A DNA stretch of 64,000 nt from Lantana camara (GCA_037501455.1 CM074857.1:127211501-127275500); one strand, 5' to 3'; positions 44,895 through 56,236 are shown, counted from the stretch's first letter. Numbers and translations are program-made. Notes: generated by a model from the letters alone, not told the origin.

Positions 44895-44912
44895 GAACCT
44901 GCTCTGATACCA
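44895..44912 (-). other. Primer binding site next to the minisatellite
   Basis: The minus strand reads TGGTATCAGAGCAGGTTC, the initiator-Met primer site of LTR elements, followed by the repeat array. Confidence 0.8.
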
Positions 44913-45024
44913 TATTGAATAATGAGTTTTGGTCTTACTCACCCCCGAAAGCTAGTTGTTGAGGGGATGGTTGTCAAGCCATTATATATTGAACACCATT
45001 TCTTTGATAATTGGACATGGGACA
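44913..45024 (-). repeat. Short LTR (TRIM-like), minus orientation
   Basis: A stretch of about 112 bases that on the minus strand starts TGTCCCATGTCC, contains a GGGGGTGAGTAAGACC block and ends next to the primer site. The very short LTR fits terminal-repeat retrotransposons in miniature. The partner LTR to the left was not found, so the element is truncated. Confidence 0.6.
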
Positions 45025-45310
45025 CATAGCAGTTGTTCCAATCATTCTTTGCAGTTTATCCATATTCCTTTTGGACCAATAAAACCTACGTATTTTGCGC
45101 GCCAAGACGATGACATTCTGGTAAACAATAGATGAATGTGAAGAGACTTAATCTTGTAACCAATTTTTAGTAGTTTCAGGAGTCAGGACTCGTTTTGTAG
45201 TTTTAAATATGTTTTTAATTAAGTATAGTTATTTAGTTTCGTTTTAAATTAAAAAAAAAAAAGTATAGTTGATATTTTATATATTTCGATTACTTAAATA
45301 TTTTCCTATT

Positions 45311-46159
45311 TGATGGTGCAGGAAATGTGAGTTTCCTAAATGCAACAGCACTTTCAATATTTATGTGGAAAGGGAAAGACCATCACAGGCGTTGAGCCTC
45401 AGGAACTGAGTTTTCCAGTGAGCGTGGGTTCTCCCAGCTAGGATAACACCAGGAAATCGTGCAGCAAAGAGGCAGGAAATGGTGGAGTGTATGAAGCTTT
45501 TGAGACGATGAAGATGCAGAGGAAAAATGCTCAGTTCAGTAGTGGATGTATGGAAGATGACTTGGGGGAGAAAGCATGTGTTCTCCCCCATTTATATGTT
45601 AGGGGTGAGGGTAAATGGGTAAATTGACCGTGTGGTCCCAAACCTGTGTTGCCCTAACACGTGGCAGCCCGTGAGGGTGTGAGAATGATGTTTCTGAAAA
45701 GGAGGCGGCGTGTCAGGTGCAAGGTGCGCACTACCTTTGTGTCAGAGGTTGTTGGCGAGGGTTGCGTGAGAGGAAGGCCCAAGGTTCCTTTTGCTAAGGT
45801 TCGGATCCCACGCAGTGGGGTAGGATCATGCACGAGCGCTGGTGACGCTCGAAGAGTGTACGGACGGCCCCCCCACGGCAGATGACCCTTGAGCGCCAAA
45901 ATCCCGAGCATCAAGAATGGGGCCCTCGTGTGGGTGCTTCCCTGAGAAGGGTGACCCTGAGGGTCGGAACGTGAGCGTCAAGCCAGTTAGCTTGAACCCT
46001 TTACCTGAATGGTTGGCCGAGGCTCATGGGCCAGTACTAGTAAGCGAGGGAGTAGGCTGGGATAACCCGCGAGCCCATCAATACGAGCGTCCAGTTCCTC
46101 TATCGCCAGGTGTTGACACGTGGACGGCTCTGATTCGAACGTAGTTTTATGCCTCATCA
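45311..46159 (-). mobile_element. Solo LTR, 849 bp
   Basis: Ends TGATGGTGCAGG and GCCTCATCA with target duplication CTATT (45306-45310 and 46160-46164). The paralogous sequence at about 10145-10160 is uninterrupted. A TATA-like ACATATAAATGGGGG on the minus strand suggests orientation. Open frames inside it have no domain. Confidence 0.85.
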
Positions 46160-46164
46160 CTATT

Positions 46165-47459
46165 ATACATATAACAAATTAATTTAATTGCTCTCTCCAT
46201 TGTGCAAAGATGGTGTCGTTTCTTTTCTTCGAACCGATTGAAGAATAATAGTTCATTAATTAGTAAAAGACGAAAAAAAAAAAATCCATAATTTTCTAAT
46301 GATACCTCATATTAACTAGTATATGTATAAGTTACCATATGTTGAAAAACTAAAACGAAGAAAAAATTAAATAAGGAGAGACCAACTTACGCACGGACAT
46401 AGGAAGTACATTATATAATTTATATTCAAATGCATAAAAATACAAAAATAAGTACATATATAATACATCATGCGGTTATATTTTGAAGGAGTTTAAAATA
46501 CATCCCTAGAAGGTTAAAATTTATGCTTAATAAAAATATGATACATCAAAATTGATATATATATATTTATTTATTTATTTTTTATTCTAAGAATTTTAAT
46601 TAATAAATTCCTAGGATAACTATTCAATTAATTGATATTTTAATATAAATGTGTCAAAATTCGAATATAATAATAAATTCATATCTTACCGAATAAAAGA
46701 ATGTCAAATATAATATTCTTTATTCAAATCACATCTTGTGATCATAGAAGATATGTATTTCATAAATAATAAAAAACCAATAAAATTAAAATTTTTCTAT
46801 ACTTATAAATAGGAGATCACCAACGAAGGACAAACGAATTAAAAAAGAGCTCAGAAGAAAAGCAACCAGCAAGAAGAAGGAAGTCTGAAGGCTTTCACAA
46901 GTCATTTAAAGCGTGTTTTCCAGCATTCTTCATGGAAATCAACAAATCGAGACATTCAATCCGGAATCAAAACATCAAACTTGTATTTCGGCATTGCTCC
47001 TCAACAAATTCAAGTCAATTTCAAGATGATTGAAGCGAGATTCAATGCATTCTTCGCGGCAATTAGCGAATTGTGGCGTTCAATCCGCAACAAAGGCACC
47101 AAGCCCGCGGATCTGGCGTTATCTTCAAGTCCACAACAAATCAAATTCAAGGTGTTCAAAGCGTGTCTTTTGGCTTTCACCAAAATCTAGACATTTAATT
47201 CGGGATTAAGTTGAAAAACCCACGAATTAACATTTTAAGAGATGTTCAAGGGAGAATTGAAGCTCCAAAGTCAACGGAGGCTTTTCAAACCTTCCAAATT
47301 CTAACAAATTTTGTAGAAAGAATCAGAGGAAAAAATTAGAAATTGTACTCACTTCTCATCGCATCAGTAAAATCTTCATTTGTAATTATTTTTCTTGTTC
47401 GATTATTTAATTAATACGAAATTTGCGTTACAAATTTCTGTCAGGCCCAGTGGAGCATT
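46165..47459 (+). repeat. Duplicated flank block with LTR-like part
   Basis: Continues the segmental duplication shared with 10128-10300 and 21267-22108. From about 46651 (TGTCAAAATTCG) to 47444 (ACAAATTTCTGTCA) it looks like an old LTR with TTATAAATAGGAG near 46803. GGCCCAGTGGAGCA follows and could be a worn primer site. The target duplication was not found, so this is tentative. Confidence 0.4.
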
Positions 47460-48701
47460 TTTACCCTCATCTTTTCTTGCTCAACAAATTTGAAATATAT
47501 ATCAAATGACCATCAACAAGATCGTCGGATTCGAGGCCGTCATATCTTGAAATCAATTGATTTATCTTTCTTGAAGGAATTTGTAATGGGGTAGATAAGT
47601 TGATGCACAAAGAAATTCTCGAAGTCGATGTCGGGGGGCATTCTATATATCTCTTCCTCAGTACCTGCGAATATGCTCTGAGCCAAGTATACATGAATTC
47701 ATCCGTGGTCCAATTTGGATGCAGGTCGAGCTTGAGGATCCTGAGGTCGAGGGTCATCTTGGAGAAGGCCAACCTTGTCCTTATCATAGTTCTCGAGCAT
47801 ATAGGCCGCTGCCTTCACTTGAGCCAAGCAAAGGCTGAACCCTTCCTCTATATATATCATTGATGCTTATGATCGAGGATGCCTGGAACACCTTCGATTT
47901 CATAAAACGATAGGCACCACCTCTCTCAGACATCTCAACACTTGCTTGAGCCCATCTATGCACATGTTGATGGCAAGATCAGCCCCTTTTTTCTCTCCCT
48001 CGACTTGTCCTCGATGTTTTGCCTCTGCCTCCTCTTGAATCGATCGGGAAGCCCTCTCCTCAGCCACCTTCAGCTATTTCTCGGCCTTGGACAAGTTCTT
48101 GATAGCATCCATCAATTTTTTATCGAGATCTTATTTCTCCTTCTCCACTGCCTTCAACTTCTTATCCTTCTCCCCAAACTCAAGTCGCATCCTTCTCGAG
48201 TTGGGCCCTCGCAGTTCTGTGTACAAAAGCTCCTTCGTGCTATATAGAAGAAGTTTTGGATCCACTACAAAATATAAAGACTGTCAGAATTATATACAGG
48301 AGCAAAACACTAAGAAACTATTTACAAGCTTTCTTACCGAGATGCCCATTTGTACCCCTTGCGCCTCGATTTCATCCTCGGAGAATGCCCACCTCTCTCA
48401 ATGATCGGCTTGCATTTGGATCGAGCTATACAAGGCCCCTATTGCCTTGTAGCGCCGGGGGGCTGTGCCTACTCTCCTTGGCTGGCCATTGTTATTGAGG
48501 CTTCCGAGGTCGCAGGGAAAATGGGGTTCGACAAGGGGAGGATAATTGAAGAAGGCGGCTGTATCAGATTCCTTAGGCTTCCAGGGCTCTACATTAGCTG
48601 GTCAACGGTTGGGAGGAGGTTGCATCCAAGCACCGGCCAAAGTATTGGCCACATTCATAGTAAGAACAGCCCCTTGAGCAGGAGTCGGTGGTCTGGCCAC
48701 G
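47460..48701 (-). pseudogene. Remnant of a retroelement antisense ORF (C-terminal part)
   Basis: Minus-strand frames with several stops encode a long coiled coil (EKDKKLKAVEKEK, LDKKLMDAIKNLSKAEK, KVAEERASRSIQEEAEAKH) preceded by NVANTLAGAWMQPPP and NNGQPRRVGTAP. Layout and composition resemble the antisense genes of Tat-1 and Tat-2. The chromovirus at 48702 splits it from 54560-55169. Confidence 0.5.
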
Positions 48702-49244
48702 TCTCACGGGGCACCGAGTAGGTTGCTAGGAACTGTGCACCGTGTGGCTAGTAGCGGCTTCTTGCTCGCTACGTACGCCTAAACCAACTATGTACGTACG
48801 CTGTACGTCGCACTCACACCCACCCCAGTGGAACGCTTTAGAGGGACAGCAACATTGAAGGGAAATTAACTTTCATTATATTCACCAAGAATATAGTACA
48901 CTTGTGCGGGCATCCACAAAGGACCAGGGAGATTGCCCAAGATTACAATAGAATGCTGCTTAACTATGCTTCGAATCACTGCTCTCTCCTAAAGTACTTA
49001 AAAAAAATATTTTTGTTGTGACCTCACTTACTATTACAGGGGGTTACACCGCGCGAAAAGCGGGATGAAAGGGCAGCAACTTGCCTACTACCGACTAACT
49101 AACTATTTACATGTATAAAGACCCTAGCACCTAAGACTCGATAGCAGCTTGTCTTGTCGTTGATGCGGTCTTGCTTGCGGGGTGGCTCGGCGGCCACGTT
49201 GAGTTGCGGGTCAAGGGGCACTACAGCGCGGGCGACCCTTGACA
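48702..49244 (-). repeat. 3' LTR of the chromovirus
   Basis: 543 bp, differing from the 5' LTR at roughly a dozen or more scattered positions. Confidence 0.9.
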
Positions 49245-49258
49245 TCCTCCCCCACCTA
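49245..49258 (-). other. Polypurine tract of the chromovirus
   Basis: The minus strand reads AGGTGGGGGAGGA directly before the 3' LTR start TGTCAAGGG. Confidence 0.85.
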
Positions 49259-49447
49259 AGATGGCGACGTCCTCGGCGTCATTGAGGCATGGTAAGCTTC
49301 GATCATCTGTTTAAACGCCTTGAGGTTCGTCACCCGCTCCCAAGTGTTCTCCTCTTCGCTGCATCCTATCCACTTCACCAGGTACTCGTCATACGTCTTG
49401 TTCGCTGTGCGTCCAACCCCGGTGGTTAAGGATAGCTTCTGCAGCAC
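49256..49447 (-). pseudogene. Chromodomain end of the chromovirus integrase (frameshifted)
   Basis: Reads [19 protein letters not shown] followed by ERVTNLKAF, a chromodomain that targets integration to modified histones. It lies one frame off the pol ORF, which ends [10 protein letters not shown] frameshift near 49400 separates them. Confidence 0.8.
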
Positions 49448-51728
49448 GCTTCTCTGTCTTCTTCAGCTCCAGTTGGGGACGGCTCGGCAGGTTCCGGGAT
49501 TCGTCGTCCATATCTACAGAATAAAGTTTGAGCTGACTTACATGTAGAACATTGTGCATTTTCCACCAAGGGGGTAGCTCCAGTTTATAGGCCACCTTCC
49601 CAATACGTTTGATCACAGTTATAGGTCCGATGTATTTTTGCATCAAGCGAGGATCCCTCCCCCTCGATGATTTAGAGTGCCTGGGATCAGGGACCTTAAC
49701 CATGACTTTATCTCCCGCTTCAAATTCCAAGAAGCACCGGTTCAAATCTGCATATTTTTTCATCCGCTTTTGAGCTTTCTCCAGGTAACTTCGAGTAATT
49801 TCCACATTCTGTTTCCATTCCTGAGAGAAACTCCGTGCGAGAGGAGATTTCACACCTTGTGGGGAGTCAACGGTGTGCGGGAGTAGTGGTTGTTGCCCGG
49901 TAACTATCTCAAAAGCACTCTTGTTTGTGGAAGAGCTTTTCTGAGCATTGAAGCACAACTGAGCAACATCCAGGAGCTTCACCCAATCCTTCTGAGTACC
50001 CCGAACAAAGTGTCGAAGATACTCCTCCAACATAGAATTAAACCGCTCAGTCTGGCCATCGGATTGTGGGTGATTGCTCGAGCTCATGTTCAGTTTGGAC
50101 CCGAAAAATTTGAAAAGCTCGGTCCAAAATATGCCAGTAAATCGAGAGTCCCGATCACTGACAATATCTTTCGGCAGTCCCCCGTATTTCACAATATGCT
50201 TAAAGAAGAGATGAGTCGTCCCTTCTGCCGTTACGTGTTTGGGAGCTGCGATAAAGGTAGCATACTTCGAGAAGCGATCCACCACGACAATTATGTTGCC
50301 CAAGTCCCCCACTTTAGGCAATCCAGATATGTAATCCATGGATACGCTTTCCCACGGTCTTGTGGGCACCGACAATGGTTCCAATAGTCCCGCCTTCTTT
50401 TGGTGGTCCGCCTTGTCCTGTTGACACACTAGGCAAGTGCGGACATACGCCTCGACGTCATCTCTCATTTGCGGCCAGTAATAAGCTCTGTTCAATAAGG
50501 CCCATGTGCGCTCCGCTCCCGGATGGCCGGCCCACAAGGTATCATGACATTCTGCGATAAGGGATTTTCTCAAATTTCCGCCCTTAGGAATGTAGATACG
50601 GCTCCCTTTCATCCTCAACAAACCATCTTCCACCCAAAATTGTCGAGTCTTACCCTGCTCGACCAATTTCATCAGAGACTGCGCAGCATCATCGTTCGAC
50701 AACATGTCTCGTATCTGGTCCACTACTGAGGTAGCAACTTTACTCGAGGTAAGGGTAGCTACCGACCCCAGTTTTGCTAAATCCGCCCTCCGGCTTAGGG
50801 CATCTGCCACATGATTGCTGGACCCAGCACGATACTCGATCATGAAGTTGAATTCCGACAGCAGTTCTTGCCAACGCGCCTGCTTGCTGGTAAGTTTTGA
50901 CTGCGACATGAAATGGCTTACCGCAGTGTTATCCGTCCTTACCACAAAAGGAGATTCCAGGAGGTAATGACGCCATGTCCTTAGGCAATGGACCACGGCC
51001 AACAACTCCTTCTCATGCGCTGAGTAGCGCATCTCCACATCCTTCAACTTTCTACTCTCGAACGCCACGGGGTGCTTGTCTTGAATCAACACCCCTCTCA
51101 AAGCAAAGTCTGACGCATCCGTCTCCACCTCGAAAGGTTTCGATAGATCGGGGAGCGCCAACACCGGTTCCGACACCATAGCCCTCTTCAGTTCTTCAAA
51201 CGCCTCCTGGCATTGCGGGGACCAATTCCAAGTCTCCGTTTTCTTTGTCAAGTCAGTGAGAGGACGGGCTATTTCAGAATACTCCTTCACGAATCTCCGA
51301 TAGTAATTTGCCAGTCCAAGGAAAGATCTTATCCCATGCACATCTTTTGGAGGTTGCCAATCCTTGATGGCCGTGATTTTCTTTGGATCCATCCTGATCC
51401 TCCCTCTTTCCACAATATGGCACAAGAAATTTATCCTCTCCTGAGAAAACGAGCACTTCGACGGCTTCGCATAGAGTTCGTGCTCTCGAAGCCTCGTTAG
51501 GACCCTTCGCAGATGTTCCGCGTGCTCTGCTAAAGTTTCGCTATACACCACAATGTCATCCAAGTACACCACCACAAACTCATCCAAAAACCCATGTAGT
51601 ACTTGGTTCATCAGAGTACAGAACGTCGCCGGGGCATTCGTCAGGCCGAATGGCATGACTAGGAAGTCATAGGCCCCGTACCTTGTGACCACTGTTGTTT
51701 TCTGTTCATCCCCCTCCTTGATTCTCAC
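49389..51728 (-). pseudogene. pol: Chromovirus Pol: RT (C-terminal part), RNase H, integrase
   Basis: A 779-codon open stretch. RT continues from [13 protein letters not shown] and has [12 protein letters not shown] and the intact catalytic [11 protein letters not shown] (residues about 52-62). RNase H starts near residue 200 with [10 protein letters not shown] and later [10 protein letters not shown]. Integrase has a HX..H/CLVCQ zinc site, MDYI, SDRDSRF and GQTERFN (Asp, Asp, Glu), and the C-terminal [10 protein letters not shown] and [20 protein letters not shown]. The domain set and active sites are intact, but the ORF is cut from the upstream RT by a frameshift near 51755 and from the chromodomain by another near 49400. 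Confidence 0.9.
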
Positions 51729-52705
51729 TTGCCAGTACCCCGATCGCAGGTCGATCTTTTGAAGTACTGCGCCCGACTTAAGCGGTCAAAGCAATCCGCC
51801 ACCAGAGGGATAGGATACGTGTTCTTCACTGTAATCTTGTTTAAGGCCCGATAGTCGCAACACATCCGTAGGGATCCGTCGGATTTTTTCTGAAATAGTA
51901 CAAAAGCTCCATAGGGTGACTTGGCGGGCTTGATGATCCCGCATTCTAACATCTCCTTTAGTTGCTTTCTAAGCTCTTCAAGCTCGGGTTGCGTCATACG
52001 ATATGGGGCTCTGGCAGGAGGTTTCGTGCCAGGCACCAATTCAATCTCATGATCAACCGCTCTTCTTGGCGATAGCCTGCGTGGCAGCTCGTCAGGCATG
52101 ACATCTTCGAAATCGTTCAGAATTCCCTTAATCAGGTCGGGAATTGGACCCGACGTTTCTTCCATCTCTTCGAATTTCAGAGCACACAGGAAGGAGGGTT
52201 CATTTCTTTTGTAACCCTTCTGGAATTGCATGGCAGAGATGCCCTTCTCCGTTGTTTTCTCCGATAACGTAGGGATGATGCAAGGTTTGCTTCCCATCAT
52301 CATCAGGGAGTCTACATGGGGCATAACAACCGTGCCCGTATTCCGTAAGAACTCGAGCCCGAGGATGAGCTTGAAATCATCCATAGTCACCACTGAAAGA
52401 TTGGTTCTTCCTTCAAATTGTCCAACCTTAATGAGTACCGATCTAGCTATGCCCGCCACGGGCTGAGCTGCTGAGCTGATTGCCTTTACTCGACCAACTC
52501 CTTTTTCAAGAACCAATCCCAGTCTCTCCACCTCGGTGCTCGCCAAGTAGTTGTGCGTAGCACCCGTGTCAATCATTGCCCTTACGGACTTCCCATTAAC
52601 TTTCACATCAACGAACATGAGCCCTTTCTTCTTTGTAGGCTTACCTTTTTCCTCAGTCCTATTTTCCAACAGAGCCGGCGCATGCTTTACCGTACTCGTC
52701 GGCAC
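51725..52705 (-). pseudogene. Chromovirus protease and RT N-terminal part
   Basis: 326 codons. The protease active site is AMIDTGATHNYL (about residues 42-53). RT fingers follow with EFEDVMPDELP, DHEIELVPGTKPPARAPYR, ECGIIKPAKSPYGAFVLFQK and CCDYRALNKITVKNTYPIP. It ends in wrong-frame residues after SRAQYF, where one base appears to be missing relative to the family, and RT continues in the frame of 49389-51728. Confidence 0.9.
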
Positions 52706-52744
52706 TTTTCGTTGTACCGCAATTTGATGAATCAGAGGGTTGCA

Positions 52745-53395
52745 TCAGTGAGAAAAGGCACCCAGATTCTCTTCTAACCCATCATCGTATGCTTCACTTC
52801 CATTATCAGCCACAACCTGTGGCCCATCTCCTGCCGGTTCTGCCACTTTCTCGGCAAGTTTTGACAAGCTTGCCAAGGCGTTCACTAATTGCTTGTTCTG
52901 AGGGCAATTTGGTATGTAGTGTGCCGGATCGCCACAAATGAAACATCTTCTTTGTGGGATTGTGAATGGCCTACTCTCAGGAGGTTTGTTCCTATTAAAA
53001 CTCGCGTGCGAGCTTGCGGTGCTAGGGGATGATCTCTCCCCTCCACTGTTATACGACCTGCTTTGGTAGGGTCTTGGCCCTCCACTAACCCCTCCTCTTG
53101 TTGGTGCTGAGTTTGTTATTGGCGGCACACGCCGAGGTTCCGGGTTGAAGTCCATCAATCTCTCGGCAGCTCCCATCGCGGCATTAAGGTCTGGCACTCT
53201 TTGGCGCTGAAGTTCGCTCCTCATGTATGGTTTCAAGCCTTCCATGAACGTGAAGAGCTTATCTTTCTCTGACATGTCAGTGATGCTCAGCATATGCGTT
53301 GAGAAAGCCTTTACGTAATCTCTTACAGAACCCGTTTGCTTTAGTTCACGCAATGCTTTTCGAGCAATGTATTCAACATTCTCAGGGAAGAATTG
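52745..53395 (-). pseudogene. Chromovirus Gag C-terminal part
   Basis: Same frame as the N-terminal piece, after a TAA at about 53396-53398. It reads QFFPENVEYIARKALRELKQ, then a DMSEKDKLFTFMEGLKPYMR capsid region, a basic Ser/Arg linker and a zinc knuckle CFICGDPAHYIPNC (CX2CX4HX4C). It ends at TGA 52745-52747. The same frame then leads into the protease, so one gag-pro-pol ORF existed. Confidence 0.85.
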
Positions 53396-53962
53396 TTATC
53401 TAATTGCTTCCCGGAGGCGATCCCATGTGTCCAAGCGCACCACCCCCGTTTGGATTTCAGTATGTTTCCTTTTCCACCACAATTTAGCATCCCCAGCTAA
53501 GTACATTGTGGCTGTCATCACCTTTCTTGCCTCATCATCAATATGCGCAGCGAGAAAATACAGCTCCATATCAAAGAGGAAGTTCTCAACTTCCTTCGCA
53601 TCTCTTGCCCCTTCGTAGGCTTTCGGTTCAGGAATCCGAAGCCCTGTAACAGGATCGTGGTTAACGGCCCCTCCGTTCCCCACAGCTCTTTGGAGTATAC
53701 CCAACTGAATTCTCATTTCTTCCATTTCGCGCCTCAGTCCCACGAGGTCGCTTGTTCTGATTATTTCTGCGAAACCTTGGCCAGCTGCTCTGCTCTCGCC
53801 AAGCTGAGCTTGGAGGTCCACAACCTCCGCTTCTAACGTTTCAACCTTTTCCTCTAGGCTCGCAACCACATACGAAAGCCTTCCATTTTCTTCTTCCACG
53901 TCGTCTAACCGTGCTTTAGTGCTTTTCTTTAAGGGCTCCTTGAACCCTGATAATTCCGCCAT
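53396..53962 (-). pseudogene. Chromovirus Gag N-terminal part
   Basis: Starts at MAELSGFKEP (53962), 50 bases after the primer site. The upstream open frame contains the primer site and is not used. A long coiled coil (VASLEEKVETLEAEVVDLQ) precedes the capsid start IPEPKAYEGARDAKEVENFLFDM and KLWWKRKHTEI. A TAA where the family has a sense codon before QFFPENV truncates it. Confidence 0.85.
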
Positions 53963-53991
53963 GATTCTTACCTCGGTCCTGTGGATCAAGA

Positions 53992-54009
53992 GCCGAGGCT
54001 CTGATACCA
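53992..54009 (-). other. Primer binding site of the chromovirus
   Basis: The minus strand reads TGGTATCAGAGCCTCGGC two bases after the 5' LTR. Confidence 0.9.
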
Positions 54010-54011
54010 CC

Positions 54012-54554
54012 TCTCACGGGGCACCGAGTAGGTTGCTAGGAATTGTGCACCGTGTGGCTAGTAGCGGCTTCTTGCTCGCTACGTACGCCTAAACCAACTA
54101 TGTACGTACGTTGTACGTCGCACTCCCGCGCACCCCAGTGGAACGCTTTAGAGGTACAGCAACATTGAAGGGAAATTAACTTTCATTATATTCACCAAGA
54201 ATATAGTACACTTGTGCGGGCGTCCACAAAGGACCAGGGAGATTGCCCAAGATTACAATAGAACGCTGCTTAACTATGCTTCGAATCACTGCTCTCCCCT
54301 AAAGTACTTAAAAAAAATATTTCTGTTGTGACCTCACTTACTATTACAGGGGGTTACACCGCGCGAAAAGCGGGACAAAAGGGCAGCAACTTGCCCACTA
54401 CCGACTAACTAACTATTTACATGTACAAAGACCCTAGCACCTAAGACTCGATAGCAGCTTGTCTTGTCGTTGATGCGGTCTTGCTTGCGGGGTAGCCCGA
54501 CGGCCACGTTGAGTTGCGGGTCAAGGGGCCCTAGAGCGCGAGCGACCCTTGACA
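54012..54554 (-). repeat. 5' LTR of the chromovirus
   Basis: 543 bp, paired with 48702-49244. Confidence 0.9.
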
Positions 54555-54559
54555 CCACG

Positions 54560-55169
54560 GCAGTTGCCGACTCAGGGGTGTTAGCAACTGGAGCTTTCTC
54601 GACCTCCTTTTGCTTCAAGGAAGACCCTTCTCCTGGTGGAGACTCGGAATAGTGATGGTGATGGCTCTTCTTATGCTTCTTGGATTGGGGGACTTCTTCA
54701 TTTGTCCCCAATTTGGCAGTCGATCCCCTCTTTTGAGGGGCTTCAGGTGTCCTCTTCTCAAGGATCACGGGGCAACTTTGTAAATGGCTTTTCGAGAAGC
54801 CTCGATCTGAGAGTGCTTGGCCTTTCTTTTCGGCCGCTTTCTTGAGCTTCTCCATTTCTTTACGTTAACCAACGAGTCGAGCAGCCATCAGGAGTTCTTC
54901 TGCAAAAGGTTAAAAGAAATTGATCACACACTTGTACAGAGTTGGAAAGATAAATTTTCAAGGAATAAAAGAAGTGGCTCCGAGGGGTTTTCATCCGAGA
55001 TACTAGGATGGAAATTCCTCCTCACACCAGGAGCTAGTCCCAGCTCCATGAGTACTTGAGGGTCTACCATATTCCTTGATTCAACTGGCCCCAATCCCTC
55101 AAGCTATTCATCAAAATGTTTGGCCAACCCAGTTCACCTGCCAGCAATGATCTCATTTACAGTATACAT
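54560..55169 (-). pseudogene. Remnant of a retroelement antisense ORF (N-terminal part)
   Basis: On the minus strand it begins at the junction with the Tat-2 LTR with TVNEIIAGR and VLMELGLAPGVRRN, with stops. A basic/coiled region follows (MEKLKKAAEKKGQALSDRGF, QSKKHKKSHHHHYSESPPG). It continues across the chromovirus insertion into 47460-48701, with the duplication CCACG marking the cut. Confidence 0.5.
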
Positions 55170-56001
55170 TGATGGGGGTCGGCCCCATTTGATCTGGCTC
55201 AAATCTGGTCGATCTGACGTGGTCGATCTGACTGTCAGGTATGGGTCAATCAGTCAAGAATTTGTTTGAGTGGGTTCTTTATCGACCTGAAAGCACTTAG
55301 CAAACGTGAGCTCGAAACCAACTTGGGGAACTTGGGGTTTGACCCAAGGTTGGCACTCCGACGCTCAAGTCAGTAATGGGGCTCTTTAGAGAGAGAATAA
55401 ATGCAATTGAATGCGTATTAAAGGCTTACCAACTACTGTTCAAAGGGCGAGTATTTATAGCCATGGCCAAATGACACAGTAGTGTGTGTACTGTAGGTGT
55501 ACATTAATGGCGTTGCCAGTCGTCGATCTGGATGTCGGACGATGGAACCAGCTTGAGGCGGGTCGTTTGTACCTTCTTTCCCCTTTGGGTAAAAGCAGGG
55601 ACTGACGGTCATTAATGAGCCGTAGTACGCCTGTTCCAGGGAATGGGGAGGGTACACGTGTCCCGACAGGAGTGCTTTACAGTATTCGGGTGTCCGGTGA
55701 CGTATGATATCGATCTGGAGATCGATATTGCCTTCCGGGATCCTTAATGTTGCGGGTTTCCTCATAGGAGAGGGTCGTCCCGATCTGATGACCTGGGTAT
55801 TAAAATCGATCAGCTGACCTGACGATCAAGCGATGTGTGAATCGATCTAATGGCCTCACGTAGATCTGATGACCTGCGGACCATAGATCGATCTGACGAT
55901 CTGTCCGGAAAAGTTGCTCCTGGTTTGTCCAGGTTGACGCAAGGGTCCACGTGGCACCAACCGGGGGCGGCCACGTGGCCTTGTACTATTATGCCATATC
56001 A
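55170..56001 (-). repeat. 3' LTR of Tat-2
   Basis: 832 bp. On the minus strand TGATATGGC..CCCCCATCA, with TATA box GGCTATAAATACTCG near 55450. Rich in GATCTGA/GATCGATCT repeats at 55780-55920. Confidence 0.85.
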
Positions 56002-56015
56002 GAGGCCCCCCAAAT
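56002..56015 (-). other. Polypurine tract of Tat-2
   Basis: The minus strand reads ATTTGGGGGGCCTC directly before the LTR, the same core as in Tat-1. Confidence 0.85.
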
Positions 56016-56236
56016 TACCAGTGTGAATTTTCTCTGTGGTAATTTCATCGATCTGGCATTGGGTAGGGGAACCGTCGTGACTGTTAAAATCGAACCGTCA
56101 CCTTGATGATGAGGCGCGTCTTTTGAGTTCCTCGATCTGACGCCGCATTTAATGCGACGTGACCTTTGGGGGAGGTGGCGTGTCCGGGGTAATAATGGCG
56201 TCGTTTCGCATTTCGAGACGTTACCTTTTCACCCTC

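Larger units (their letters stand above)
48702..54554 (-). mobile_element. Ty3/gypsy chromovirus, structurally complete, defective
   Basis: LTRs of 543 bp (48702-49244 and 54012-54554) are flanked by the duplication CCACG (48697-48701 and 54555-54559). In the sense direction the LTR runs TGTCAAGGG..CGTGAGA, so it ends GA instead of CA. The initiator-Met primer site follows two bases after the 5' LTR, and a GGTGGGGGAGGA purine tract precedes the 3' LTR. Order is gag, protease, RT, RNase H, integrase, chromodomain. Gag wording recalls the Galadriel clade (tentative). Two nonsense codons and two frameshifts break the single ORF. Confidence 0.95.

Noticed and set aside
43033..44942. Several minus-strand frames rich in CLSLHP and FNSLLV repeats, looking like cysteine-rich repeat proteins
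   Set aside because: They run through the minisatellite, occur in several overlapping frames and follow the DNA repeat period. No start context or domain.
45654..46144. GC-rich frames of 74-86 codons on both strands
   Set aside because: They lie inside the 849-bp solo LTR and overlap each other. No domain.
46651..47444. A complete LTR of a further element
   Set aside because: TG..CA ends, a TATA box and a possible primer site can be seen, but no partner LTR or target duplication, so it is only listed as LTR-like.
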